Assembly (NCBI RefSeq): GCF_026013365.1
Contig: NZ_JAPDOE010000003.1
Coordinates: 186,001-250,000 of the forward strand
Source of the DNA: Paenibacillus sp. LS1
Lineage (GTDB): Bacteria; Bacillota; Bacilli; Paenibacillales; Paenibacillaceae
Direction: 5' to 3'
DNA length: 64,000 nt
The notes beneath the pieces were generated by a model that worked only from the letters and a program-made list of their open reading frames with translations, had not been told where the DNA came from and did no database searches. Of this stretch, positions 1 to 8,498 are shown one piece after another; position 1 is the first letter of the stretch, and every line of letters begins with the position of its first letter. The position numbers were made by a program, and so were the translations under genes.

Positions 1-1
1 C

Positions 2-1366
2 CTGCAGGCCAAACAAAAGCTGCCCTCGACCCGTGAACTCAGCACACTTATGAAAGTTAGCCGAAGTACGGTCCTGCTCGCTTATGCCGAGCTTGAAGAT
101 GAAGGTCTGATCTATGCAGTCAAAGGAAAGGGCAATTACGTCAGTGCCTCCATCGAAACTCCTGAGGCAACAGCAAGCTGGGAACTGGACTGGACAACGG
201 AGGTAAGCGAGTATGCGATTCAGGCAGAGCAGTACGATCTGATGAAGCATGGCTCCGGAGCAGAGCGTGGCGAGATATCTTTTACCAGCATAGCACCTGA
301 TGAGAAGTTGTTCGATCTGCACAACGTGAAACGGGCTTTTCTAGATCGCATGTCACTTGAAGGCGAAGTACTGCTGAATTACGGATATGCGCAAGGATAC
401 AGACCGCTGATGAAGTATTTACTACGATATATGGAGAACAAAGGCGTCGATCTCCGTGGGAAGGATATTCTAATCACCAACGGATTCACGGAAGGTTTCG
501 ATCTGGTGCTTGGGGCTTTACGCAAAAAAAGCGGCAAAGCGCTCTGTGAGAATCCAACGCACCACACGGCGATTAAGAATCTAAAATTGCACCAGTTTCA
601 CCTGACCGGTGTAAATATGGAGCCGGATGGCCTGGACTTAAAGCAACTGGAACATGAGCTTGAGGCAAGTCCATATGATCTGGCTTATCTCGTGCCCTCC
701 TATCACAATCCAACCGGAATTGTGACGTCCCCTGCGAAACGGGCGGAGATTATCCGGTTGATGAACCAGTACCAGGTACCGATCATTGAGGACGGGTTCA
801 ACGAAGAATTGCGCTATTCCGGTTCGCATGTCTCTCCCCTAATCGCCAGCATGGGCAAAGGGAACGGACTGGTGTATCTGGGCAGCTTCTCCAAAGTGCT
901 ATTTCCGGGCCTGCGAGTTGGTTGGGTTATTGCGGATGCGGCCCTGATTGACTATCTGGAGAGTATGAAACGGGCGCGCAGCATTCATACCTCGACGCTG
1001 GATCAATCGTTATTGTATCAATATCTGAGCAACGGTAATTTCGAGAAATACTTGAAACGAGCCCGCACGGAATATAAGCGAAAATATGAACTGGTTGTGC
1101 GATGCCTGAAGCAGCATCTGCCGATGTGCCGGATCTCCGGTGAGGGCGGTCTGCACCTGTTCGTGCAGTTCCCGTCCGAATACAGGACTCGTGAACTGCT
1201 CGCGGCTTGTAAGGTGAAAGGTGTAACGTTCACACCTGGAGATACCTTTTATCTGGAACCCGGTCAGGGCGTAAACACGATGCGTCTCGGTTTCTCCAGA
1301 GTCAGCGATGAGCATATACGTAAGGGTATTCGGATCATTGGCGAGACAGCAGCTCAAATGAGATAA
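2..1366 (+). CDS. MocR-type GntR/aminotransferase fusion regulator, 5' partial (DdlR-like)
   Basis: The open frame runs in from the window edge, so the start is missing. The first visible residues (PSTRELSTLMKVSRSTV) are the recognition part of a GntR winged helix. A full aminotransferase class I/II-like domain follows, with the PLP-lysine segment GSFSKVLFPGLRVGW at about residue 280-295 counted from the first ATG at 50. This is the MocR architecture: DNA binding controlled by a PLP-bound sensor domain. It ends 12 bp before a D-Ala-D-Ala ligase gene. The known MocR regulator DdlR of Brevibacillus activates ddl, so regulation of ddl is the obvious inference. Family is sure; target is inferred. 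Confidence 0.93.
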   Translation: MQAKQKLPSTRELSTLMKVSRSTVLLAYAELEDEGLIYAVKGKGNYVSASIETPEATASWELDWTTEVSEYAIQAEQYDLMKHGSGAERGEISFTSIAPDEKLFDLHNVKRAFLDRMSLEGEVLLNYGYAQGYRPLMKYLLRYMENKGVDLRGKDILITNGFTEGFDLVLGALRKKSGKALCENPTHHTAIKNLKLHQFHLTGVNMEPDGLDLKQLEHELEASPYDLAYLVPSYHNPTGIVTSPAKRAEIIRLMNQYQVPIIEDGFNEELRYSGSHVSPLIASMGKGNGLVYLGSFSKVLFPGLRVGWVIADAALIDYLESMKRARSIHTSTLDQSLLYQYLSNGNFEKYLKRARTEYKRKYELVVRCLKQHLPMCRISGEGGLHLFVQFPSEYRTRELLAACKVKGVTFTPGDTFYLEPGQGVNTMRLGFSRVSDEHIRKGIRIIGETAAQMR

Positions 1367-1378
1367 GGAGGATTTCAC

Positions 1379-2299
1379 ATGAAGGTTGGCGTGATTATGG
1401 GCGGTACATCTTCAGAGCGGGATATTTCCCTGCTCACCGGACAGGAGATGATTGCGAATCTGAATAGAGACAAATACGAGGTTGTGCCCATTGAGCTGAA
1501 TACCAAGCGGGATCTGATCGACAAATCGGCCGGGATCGATGTGGCACTGCTTGCCCTGCATGGCAAATACGGCGAAGATGGTACCGTTCAGGGTACACTG
1601 GAATCCCTGGGCATTCCCTACACAGGTTGTGGCGTGCTTGCAAGCAGTGTATGCATGGATAAAGACATGTCCAAACAGCTCATGCAACATGAGGGTGTGC
1701 TTACCGGAGAATGGCTGCGGGTGAACCATATGGAGGAACTGTCCTCAATTGCTGTTCAACAATTAACGTACCCTGTGGTGGTCAAACCCAATTCAGGCGG
1801 TTCCAGCATTGGTACCCAGGTCGTGAAGGAGGCTACCGCCCTGCCCGCTGCTGTGGAGGCTGCCCTCGCCTGGGATGATACGGTCATGATTGAACAGTAT
1901 ATCGAAGGTGAGGAGATTACCTGTGCCATTCTGGATGGTAAAATGCTGCCGGTGATCTCCATTCGTTCGAACGCTGAGTTTTTTGACTATGCTTCCAAAT
2001 ATGATGACCACGGAGCCGATGAGCAGGTTGTGCAATTGCCTACGGACCTTCACCAACGCGTCGAAGCAGCCGCATTGGCCTGCTATCAGGTACTCAAATG
2101 CAGCGTCTATGCGCGCGTGGATATGATGATTCGGGAAGGCATGCCTTATGTGCTTGAGGTGAACACACTGCCAGGACTTACCCGTAACAGTCTGCTGCCC
2201 AAAAGTGCAGCTGCTGCAGGTATTTCTTTTGCAGAGCTACTGGACACCATTATTGAACTTTCGTTGAAGGAAAGACCCAAGGAGGATACACAATTATGA
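1379..2299 (+). CDS. ddl: D-alanine--D-alanine ligase
   Basis: A 306-aa ATP-grasp ligase that joins two D-alanines for the peptidoglycan stem peptide in the cytoplasm. Visible motifs are GGTSSERDISLLTGQE (N-terminal substrate loop), LHGKYGEDGTVQG, the ATP-grasp part VVVKPNSGGSSIG, and LEVNTLPGLT near the C terminus with the metal-binding Asn. The length fits the short DdlB-like form. The ATG is preceded by TAAGGAGGA at a good distance. It lies between the MocR regulator (12-bp gap) and an acetyltransferase whose start overlaps its stop by 4 bp, so the three form an operon. Confidence 0.95.
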   Translation: MKVGVIMGGTSSERDISLLTGQEMIANLNRDKYEVVPIELNTKRDLIDKSAGIDVALLALHGKYGEDGTVQGTLESLGIPYTGCGVLASSVCMDKDMSKQLMQHEGVLTGEWLRVNHMEELSSIAVQQLTYPVVVKPNSGGSSIGTQVVKEATALPAAVEAALAWDDTVMIEQYIEGEEITCAILDGKMLPVISIRSNAEFFDYASKYDDHGADEQVVQLPTDLHQRVEAAALACYQVLKCSVYARVDMMIREGMPYVLEVNTLPGLTRNSLLPKSAAAAGISFAELLDTIIELSLKERPKEDTQL

Positions 2300-2754
2300 G
2301 CCTGGATGTGACGATTAGACATAGCTCCACTACCGATCTGCAAGATATGGTCATTCTGATGGATCAACTCGGTTACCCAACCACATTCGCGGAGAAGGAG
2401 GAGCGCTATACCCATATCTCTGCGGACCCAAACTTCACTACACTGGTGGCTGAAGCACGCGGACGCGTCGTTGGACTGATTGGATTACAGACGTCTTATC
2501 TGTATGAAAAGAACGGAAGACACTGCCGTATCATGGCATTGGTTGTGCATGACCAGTTCAGGGGCTCAGGCATCGGCCGTCAGCTCATTCTGGAAGCCGA
2601 GCAATGGGCCGCCACGCATGAAGTGGACTCCCTCTCCCTGAACAGTGGCAATCGCCCGGAACGCGAAGCCGCACATGAATTCTATCGCCAAATGGGCTTT
2701 ACAGCCGGGAGTACCGGGTTTAGCAAAAAGCCTCAGATTCTACAGCACAATTAA
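2296..2754 (+). CDS. GNAT family N-acetyltransferase
   Basis: A 152-aa protein with the GNAT fold. The acetyl-CoA loop is seen as VVHDQFRGSGIGRQLI (about residues 90-105), followed by LNSGNRPEREAAHEFYRQMGF, the typical motif B end. The start overlaps the ddl stop as ATGA, indicating translational coupling. The substrate cannot be read from the sequence. Position after ddl might point to an amino acid, an amine or an antibiotic, but this is only context. A bidirectional terminator follows. Confidence 0.9.
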   Translation: MSLDVTIRHSSTTDLQDMVILMDQLGYPTTFAEKEERYTHISADPNFTTLVAEARGRVVGLIGLQTSYLYEKNGRHCRIMALVVHDQFRGSGIGRQLILEAEQWAATHEVDSLSLNSGNRPEREAAHEFYRQMGFTAGSTGFSKKPQILQHN

Positions 2755-2788
2755 CCTGCGGATAAGTTATCTTGAATATCACATCAAA

Positions 2789-2831
2789 AAGAACGCCCCA
2801 CTCAGCACATTGGCCAGTTAAGGGCGTTCTT
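2789..2831. terminator. Bidirectional rho-independent terminator
   Basis: The arms AAGAACGCCC and GGGCGTTCTT flank a 23-nt loop. A run of A before the left arm gives a T-tract for minus-strand transcripts. It separates the convergent ddl operon and stalk-domain lipoprotein. Confidence 0.8.
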
Positions 2832-2879
2832 CAGTATATCTATGTCGGGTCTTTGTACTTTACTTGTTATTTCAAGAAA

Positions 2880-4415
2880 TTAAGGACGCTCAATGTAAAT
2901 CCAGCCTGTTTCTTGTTCTTTATCTACAGTAGCTCCAAGGGATTCAGCCATAAAGCGCAGCGGCACATACGTCTTGCCGTCCTTGCCTACATAAGCGGAT
3001 TCCACCATCGTCACTTCTTTACCAGCAACGGTTGCCTTCTTGGAACCTACAGTCAGGACAATCTCATCACCAGTGATGTCGTCAATGACAACGATTCGGT
3101 TCGAGCCTTTGGTCCATTTCACTTCAGCATCCAATTCTTCAGACACGTAGCGAAGGGGAACAAATGTTGTATTCTTAACGGTGATCGCTCCAGCGTATTC
3201 ATCATCCGGGAAGAGCACTACACTTTTACTCGTGATTCCAGCTTCATCTTTCAGCAATTGATATGCCAGAGAATTGGAATCGAAATTGCGCAGCATCTGT
3301 CCAGGCGTGATATCCTCCTTCATCAGATCCATAACGCCGCCCGATACATCTACTTCATCGACTGCAACTGTACCACCGATATTCCACTGTTCACTGTCCC
3401 CACTTACGGTTACGGAGTTCAGCGGCAGATCTTCGGAAGCAGGCAGCGCCACTTTCAGTTCAAATTTTTGCTTGCGAACATCCAGCTTGCTATCGAGATA
3501 GAAGTCCAATTTCAGTTTGGTTTCTGTGCCAAATACTGTTTTGAATTCAGGAGTCTCATTCAACAGGTTATTCAGCTCCTGATCATAGTTGACCAGCATG
3601 CTGTCCAACCCCACTTTGATGATCGCATACAATGACGCAACGGCTTCATCTTTCGATTCAGGAACGATGGAATTCAACGTTTCATCTCCCCCGCCTTCAA
3701 CCTCATTCACAGCTTCCAATACAGGGTAGAACACATCATACAGATCGCCAATCAGATCTTTCAGTCCTTGCTCATCCTTCGAAATACTCGTCAGGAATGG
3801 TTTCACCATGGCAAGCATCTCTTCACCACTAACTTCCAAATGCAGCTTGGAGAGGCTAAGTGCTTCGCCATTCACGGATTCCTGTACGGGTGTCACGGAA
3901 ATGTTCTTCGGATTGGACAGATGTTTCAGGACAAAAGAGAACAGTTTCGGGGAAAGTTCCTCGAGTTGCTTCTCCAGAGCTTTCGTATCTACCATCGGAA
4001 GCGCTTGTGCATCTTGGAGCGTATCCAGAGATATGTACAGCGGTTTCTGGGCTCCGTCCAGATCAATGACCAATTGGGACTCATTCATGGACAGGTGGAA
4101 AGGTAGCTTCGTTCCCTCCATGCTGAATGTACCTTTGATCGATGCTGTCTTGGCATCTTTCATTTTGGCTTGATCAATATCCAGGGATATGGAGTTAATA
4201 AGTTCAATCATTTCAAGGTCTTTCTCTGTCGCAAATTCCGTAGCCGGTTCTATGTTTATATTCATGGATTGTCTGGATTCACCGGACTTGATACTCGCGC
4301 CATTTGCCATGGCTTTGCCAACATCTACTCCACCCACAGCCTGACATCCTGTAAGAACAACCATTAATAATACAAGTGGCACTGCCATCCATTGGACTAA
4401 CTTTCGATTCGTAAT
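2880..4415 (-). CDS. Lipoprotein with C-terminal copper-amine-oxidase-like stalk domain; probable ATT start
   Basis: About 511 aa if translation starts at ATT 4415, or 502 aa from the first ATG at 4388. The N terminus is a lipoprotein signal ending in VVLTGC. Starting at ATT adds TNRKLVQW, which supplies the basic n-region that the ATG version lacks. A strong SD (TAAGGAGGAG) sits 7 nt before the ATT and about 34 nt before the ATG. The middle (about residues 50-360) is an alpha/beta region without a motif I know. The C-terminal ~110 residues hold two stalk repeats (TTFVPLRYVSEELDAEVKW and KTYVPLRFMAESLGATVD), a domain common in Paenibacillus surface proteins. Function unknown; probably envelope-associated. 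Confidence 0.82.
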   Translation of the reverse strand: MTNRKLVQWMAVPLVLLMVVLTGCQAVGGVDVGKAMANGASIKSGESRQSMNINIEPATEFATEKDLEMIELINSISLDIDQAKMKDAKTASIKGTFSMEGTKLPFHLSMNESQLVIDLDGAQKPLYISLDTLQDAQALPMVDTKALEKQLEELSPKLFSFVLKHLSNPKNISVTPVQESVNGEALSLSKLHLEVSGEEMLAMVKPFLTSISKDEQGLKDLIGDLYDVFYPVLEAVNEVEGGGDETLNSIVPESKDEAVASLYAIIKVGLDSMLVNYDQELNNLLNETPEFKTVFGTETKLKLDFYLDSKLDVRKQKFELKVALPASEDLPLNSVTVSGDSEQWNIGGTVAVDEVDVSGGVMDLMKEDITPGQMLRNFDSNSLAYQLLKDEAGITSKSVVLFPDDEYAGAITVKNTTFVPLRYVSEELDAEVKWTKGSNRIVVIDDITGDEIVLTVGSKKATVAGKEVTMVESAYVGKDGKTYVPLRFMAESLGATVDKEQETGWIYIERP

Positions 4416-4420
4416 ATGAT

Positions 4421-4430
4421 CTCCTCCTTA
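4421..4430 (-). promoter_or_regulatory. Ribosome binding site deciding an ATT start
   Basis: On the minus strand TAAGGAGGAG is followed by ATCAT and then ATT in frame with the lipoprotein. A TAA stop overlapping the SD closes the frame further upstream, and no ATG, GTG or TTG codon lies in frame between the SD and the ATG at 4388. Confidence 0.65.
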
Positions 4431-4497
4431 GAAAAATATGGTTCATTCCCATTATGAAGGTACAGGTAATTCTTGTAAACGGATACGCAAAAAATAA

Positions 4498-4529
4498 ACC
4501 AAAAGGCCGGAACATGTCCGACCTCTGGT
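4498..4529 (-). terminator. Terminator after the 42-aa acidic peptide gene
   Basis: On the minus strand an imperfect stem (AGGTCGGA pairing with TCCGGCCT around CATGT) is followed by TTTTGGTTTATTTTTT. It sits between the small acidic peptide gene and the lipoprotein gene. Confidence 0.6.
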
Positions 4530-4595
4530 CTATCTATATTTCAGCATATCGTAAGTTTCGATAAAACATCCTGCTTCATTATGCAATGCTGGCAG

Positions 4596-4724
4596 TTATT
4601 CTTGTTCCTTACCTTCTGCCTGATCTTCATCCGTTTCTTCATCTTCCGCAGTTACGGGAGTCTCGAATTGATCCGGTTCGTCCTCTTGAATCGCTTTGTT
4701 CTCTTCGTTCTGATCCTGTGTCAT
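4596..4724 (-). CDS. Small highly acidic 42-aa protein
   Basis: A 42-aa reading frame beginning MTQDQNEENK and ending DQAEGKEQE. By my count 17 of 42 residues are Asp or Glu and only 2 are Lys, with no Arg and no hydrophobic segment, so it is predicted to be disordered and strongly negative. A GAGAGGG ribosome binding site lies 7 nt before the ATG. A T-rich terminator follows. No family recognised. It is too short for routine gene callers. Its composition recalls small acidic spore or chaperone-like tails, but no function is claimed. Confidence 0.6.
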   Translation of the reverse strand: MTQDQNEENKAIQEDEPDQFETPVTAEDEETDEDQAEGKEQE

Positions 4725-4860
4725 ATCGCATTCCCTCTCTTCTACCGGATTGTCATGTCATTAAGGCCTGAGCCTTGTGTCTATCAATAACCCGAATAGG
4801 CGCAGTTCAAACCTGCCTCAGCGTCGGCCAACCATTTTCCATCATCATTTCAGTGCTCAT

Positions 4861-5328
4861 TTAAAAAACATAAAAGACGATCCCGTTTCCACTTTCAGCC
4901 GTTGCCTGAAATAAAGCCTGGATATCATCCACGGTCTGAACGATCTCCTGAAATGTCTCTTCTGCATCCCAATCTTCCATGACTGGATATACACCCTCAG
5001 CGATCATCTGGTCCAGACTATACCGCTGCTTTAATTCTTCCGGCGTGATCTGCTCCAGTGCCATGTAGGCCTCCAGCACCTGCTCGTTACTAAGCAAAAA
5101 TAGATCCATGTCCGAATAGTTTCCCACGTATTGCTCACCTGCGAGAGGCACAACATATCCCAGAGGAGGCTCCCCCTGTACCAGATTACCATTCAGCGTA
5201 AATTGAAGCATCTGCCACGTTTTATCAATATCCAGATCCACTGCACAATCATGCACACTAACCTCGCCTGACTTGATAGATTCCATGAGCTCCTTCGTGA
5301 CCACAAGATATCTGCCGGACATCCCCAT
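4861..5328 (-). CDS. DUF1877 (YfbM-like) family protein
   Basis: 155 aa, beginning MGMSGRYLVVTKE and carrying the family's typical order: an N-terminal 'SGR/Y' stretch, DIDKTWQMLQFTLNG near residue 35, then an acidic helical C-terminal half (LEQITPEELKQRYSLDQM) ending in a short beta strand. A soluble cytoplasmic protein of unknown function. It is divergent from the DUF4385 gene and shares a ~95-bp upstream region with it. Confidence 0.8.
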   Translation of the reverse strand: MGMSGRYLVVTKELMESIKSGEVSVHDCAVDLDIDKTWQMLQFTLNGNLVQGEPPLGYVVPLAGEQYVGNYSDMDLFLLSNEQVLEAYMALEQITPEELKQRYSLDQMIAEGVYPVMEDWDAEETFQEIVQTVDDIQALFQATAESGNGIVFYVF

Positions 5329-5423
5329 AACGTACCCCTCCTGTGTAATTCGTTCTGTTGTTCCCCATTAACCGTGCATATTGGATCAGAATCGGGGTAA
5401 TCCCTATCAAGGAGGGCGTATAC

Positions 5424-5888
5424 ATGAAAAAATTTGATTACAGCCTCAATTATGAAGAGCTAGATCTGCGCAAACATCCTGAGCTGTACACCGTAGGCCG
5501 GGGAGAACAGGGTGTTCTGATGGTAGAGCCGTACAAAGGCGAGATTCTGCCACACTGGCAGTTCAAGACACCCGAGATTGCGACAGAGTCATCGGAGAAG
5601 ATCTATGAGCTATTTTTGGAATATAAGAAAAAGGGAGATTTCGTGGGGATGGATATGGCTCGCAAATTTCTCCAGATGGGTTATACACGGGCCAGACGGT
5701 ATACGAATCACAAAGGAGGACGCAAATATTCGAAGGAGGATGGCTCGATCTTGCCCTATCAGAATGATAAGGTGAAGGCAGAAGCTGCGGCCATATTCAA
5801 AGCGCAATGGGAGATCGCCAAGACCGATCCGGACTATGTACAGATGAAGAAGGAGCATCGGGAAAAGTACGAGTCTGATGAGGCGTAG
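5424..5888 (+). CDS. DUF4385 family protein
   Basis: 154 aa from the ATG at 5424, chosen because AAGGAGGG lies 7 nt upstream; an in-frame ATG at 5358 has no SD. The sequence (FDYSLNYEELDLRKHPELYTVGRGEQGVL, then EPYKGEILPHWQFKTPEIA) matches the conserved core of the DUF4385 family as I know it. A basic segment (GYTRARRYTNHKGGRKY) near residue 95 could contact nucleic acid, but the function is unknown. Confidence 0.85.
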   Translation: MKKFDYSLNYEELDLRKHPELYTVGRGEQGVLMVEPYKGEILPHWQFKTPEIATESSEKIYELFLEYKKKGDFVGMDMARKFLQMGYTRARRYTNHKGGRKYSKEDGSILPYQNDKVKAEAAAIFKAQWEIAKTDPDYVQMKKEHREKYESDEA

Positions 5889-6028
5889 AAAAACGGAGGA
5901 ACCGTAATATAGACTCACCGATTGGATCTGTCATCTACTCGTTGACTTATGGAAACATTTGTATCAGAATCTAACTTGTTACTTTGTAATATCTATTCAT
6001 GAGATTGAAGAAAAGAGGCAATCGGAAT

Positions 6029-7330
6029 ATGACAGATCCCATCATTCATTTAAGCACCGGCCAAAATACCACTATTCATGAATCGGGCCAGATTCACGTA
6101 ACGATTCAAAGTACTTCAGCACCTTCTGCTCTGGATGCAAGCTGTTTTATGGTTAACGAAAGGGGACAAGTTCCCTCCGACGATTATTTTGTGTTTTATA
6201 ATCAGAATGTTGATCCCCACCACAGCGTTGTTCTCCAACATGCCGAGGACCTCAAGTCATCCTTCGTGCTGGATACCAGAAAATTACGACAGGCTCCTGT
6301 AGAAAAATGTGTTTTCACCGCTACGATTGACTCAGGAGGTACTTTTGCAGATGTTCAGAAATGCCAAGCAATTGTAAGAGCAGGTTCACAACAAATTACA
6401 TATGAGATTACGCAAGCTACTTCGGAAACAGCACTTATTTTTATTGAAATTTATAAGCATGGTGACGGATTCAAGGTTCGCGCCATCGGACGAGGTTTCT
6501 TTGGAGGTTTGCAGCCCCTTGCTGAGTCGTTTGGAGTCGAAATTGAGAGTCAGAGCGAAGCCAAGTCTGAAATTGCCGCGTCTACAGAGTCCAAAGTACC
6601 AACAGCCGAGCCGATGAAACGCCCTAGTCCTGCAAAAAAGAAAAAACCTAAACCACTGAAATTGACCAAAATAGATCTGCTTAAACGTAAAGTCACCTTA
6701 TCTCTAGAAAAGAAAAAAGTTGATCCTTTACAGGCACGTGTAGCCGTTGTTTTCGATGCATCAGGCTCAATGTTCAATTTATACCGCAAAGGCATAGTGC
6801 AAGAAGCCTTTGAACGTATATTGGCCATTGCCGCAGCGTTTGACGACAATGGCGAGTTGGATGTCTGGTTCTTTGCGGATGATTTTATGCGTGCGCCAAG
6901 TGTAACAGCCGAGGATTACAAAGATTACATTGTTCGCACGTATGTTCTTGGACGTAAGGGCTTTGGAAACAATGAACCCAAGGTAATGGAAGATGTTATT
7001 CGTAAGTATACGGAAGAGGAACCGAATGCAAATATCCCAACCTACATTATCTTTTTTAGCGATGGAGGCGTAGATAAAGAACGTAAAATTACACAGCTTA
7101 TTACCGAAAGCTCTCACAAAAACCTGTTCTGGCAGTTTGTTGGCCTGGGACGGTCCTATTATGGAGTGTTAGAGAAGTTGGATGACATGCCTGGACGCTT
7201 CATAGATAACGCCAACTTTTTTGCCTTGGACGATTTCTCCAAGATTAGTGATGAAGAGCTATATGATCGCCTTCTGAATGAATTTCCAGGCTGGATTAAA
7301 GAAGCACGAGCCAAAGGTATTCTGACCTAA
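6029..7330 (+). CDS. TerD-like domain fused to vWA (TerF-like) domain
   Basis: 433 aa from the ATG at 6029 (AAGAGG upstream; an earlier in-frame ATG at 5999 has no SD). Residues ~1-170 are a TerD-type calcium-binding stress domain (SALDASCFMVNERGQVPSDDYFVFYNQN). A Lys/Pro-rich linker (PAKKKKPKPLKL) joins it to a von Willebrand A domain at about 230-430 with the metal site DASGS and downstream FFSDGG. TerD and TerF belong to tellurite/stress 'ter' systems, usually in a cluster. Here the fusion stands alone, without terB, terC or terZ neighbours. Confidence 0.88.
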   Translation: MTDPIIHLSTGQNTTIHESGQIHVTIQSTSAPSALDASCFMVNERGQVPSDDYFVFYNQNVDPHHSVVLQHAEDLKSSFVLDTRKLRQAPVEKCVFTATIDSGGTFADVQKCQAIVRAGSQQITYEITQATSETALIFIEIYKHGDGFKVRAIGRGFFGGLQPLAESFGVEIESQSEAKSEIAASTESKVPTAEPMKRPSPAKKKKPKPLKLTKIDLLKRKVTLSLEKKKVDPLQARVAVVFDASGSMFNLYRKGIVQEAFERILAIAAAFDDNGELDVWFFADDFMRAPSVTAEDYKDYIVRTYVLGRKGFGNNEPKVMEDVIRKYTEEEPNANIPTYIIFFSDGGVDKERKITQLITESSHKNLFWQFVGLGRSYYGVLEKLDDMPGRFIDNANFFALDDFSKISDEELYDRLLNEFPGWIKEARAKGILT

Positions 7331-7387
7331 AACTTCCGATTGCATAATCCACGATATCCAATTGAACGAATTCTCGTTTCATTAAAA

Positions 7388-7436
7388 GACGTTGCCAGTG
7401 AATACCTCGCTGACAGCGTTTTTCTTTTTAATTTAC
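7388..7436. terminator. Terminator between convergent TerD/vWA and SDR genes
   Basis: GACGTTGCCAGTG and CGCTGACAGCG pair with a few wobbles and are followed by TTTTTCTTTTTAA on the plus strand. It overlaps the last codons of the converging SDR gene. Confidence 0.6.
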
Positions 7437-8243
7437 CACTTTTTCTGGTTTAACACCCTCGGAACGTGGACGGAGCATACTTCCTACGATTCGCAACATG
7501 GACTTGCGTGGTATGAGGCGGGTGAACTGTGCTGTCCAATAATTCCTGGCCCCTGGCACAGCATAAGATTTGCCTGACTCCAGTGCCCTCATGGCTACGG
7601 CCACGACATGCTCAGGTGTATCACGTTTGCCCACCGAGGCTTCATCAGCACCCACTACATCAAAGAACGAAGTCTCGGTTGAGCCTGGGCATAGTGCCAA
7701 AAACTGAACGCCACGCTTCCTGTTTTCTTCATATAACGCCTCTGTAAAAGAAAGTACAAATGCCTTCGTTGCTCCATACACAGCCATATACGGATCAGGT
7801 TGAAAGGCAGCCGTCGACGATACATTAATGACAGCACCATTTTTCTTCTGCAACATGCCTGGCAAGAAAAGATGTGTCATGTTCGTCAAGGCGAGCACGT
7901 TCAACATGATCTCCTCCTGCTGCCGGGAGCCATCCAATTGTTCAAAACATCCATGGGTAGCAAATCCCGCATTGTTAATTAAAATATCGATGTGTATTCC
8001 CCGATTCTGACATTCCTCATATACGTTCTGAGGTGCCTCTACCTCGGAGAGATCCGATACGATTACCTCAGCCCTTACTTGATATGTACGTTCTATACGT
8101 TCTGCCAATTGATTCAGTTTGGACTCTGTTCTAGCCACCAGCACGATATTTTTACCCTTGGAAGCCATTTCGAGTGCAAAAATTTCCCCAATACCTGAAG
8201 AAGCACCTGTAATAAGTACCCATTGATGCTGTTCCTTTATCAT
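7428..8243 (-). CDS. Short-chain dehydrogenase/reductase
   Basis: 271 aa with the classical SDR signatures: TGASSGIG near the N terminus (dinucleotide binding), NNAG at about residue 90, a catalytic Ser in INVSST and YGATK carrying the Tyr and Lys. The C-terminal extension (PRKSMLRIVGSMLRPRSEG) is typical of the DltE/YqjQ-type lipid-related subgroup. An NAD(P)-dependent oxidoreductase of unknown substrate. It is divergent from a TetR regulator, its likely controller. Confidence 0.88.
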   Translation of the reverse strand: MIKEQHQWVLITGASSGIGEIFALEMASKGKNIVLVARTESKLNQLAERIERTYQVRAEVIVSDLSEVEAPQNVYEECQNRGIHIDILINNAGFATHGCFEQLDGSRQQEEIMLNVLALTNMTHLFLPGMLQKKNGAVINVSSTAAFQPDPYMAVYGATKAFVLSFTEALYEENRKRGVQFLALCPGSTETSFFDVVGADEASVGKRDTPEHVVAVAMRALESGKSYAVPGARNYWTAQFTRLIPRKSMLRIVGSMLRPRSEGVKPEKVVN

Positions 8244-8277
8244 CTCTCATCCATCCTCTGTATATGATTTGAACACT

Positions 8278-8302
8278 TGTTTTCATAAGGAAACATTGTT
8301 TC
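8278..8302. promoter_or_regulatory. Candidate TetR operator
   Basis: Two overlapping inverted repeats lie between the SDR start and the tetR gene: TGTTTTC-ATAA-GGAAACA (one mismatch) and the 13-bp palindrome GAAACATTGTTTC. They sit about 35-60 bp upstream of the SDR start codon, where a repressor would act. Confidence 0.4.
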
Positions 8303-8498
8303 TTTATAGAATCATCGTAACCAAAACCCATGACGCTGTCAAATGCATTTGTTAAAGTTGGATCTAGAACGTTTTGCTCACTTACTAAACTCGGATTAAA
8401 TTGACGTTATCCGGCGTAAAACAGTAGAATGACCATAAGAAAAAAATATATCGACGTAGTTTCTGTTCAACAACAATACGGTTACGAGGATGAAATCA

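Noticed and set aside
2772..3635. 287-codon plus-strand frame opposite the stalk lipoprotein
   Set aside because: Starts without an SD inside a terminator region, and the composition (His/Phe-rich) is that of an antisense frame.
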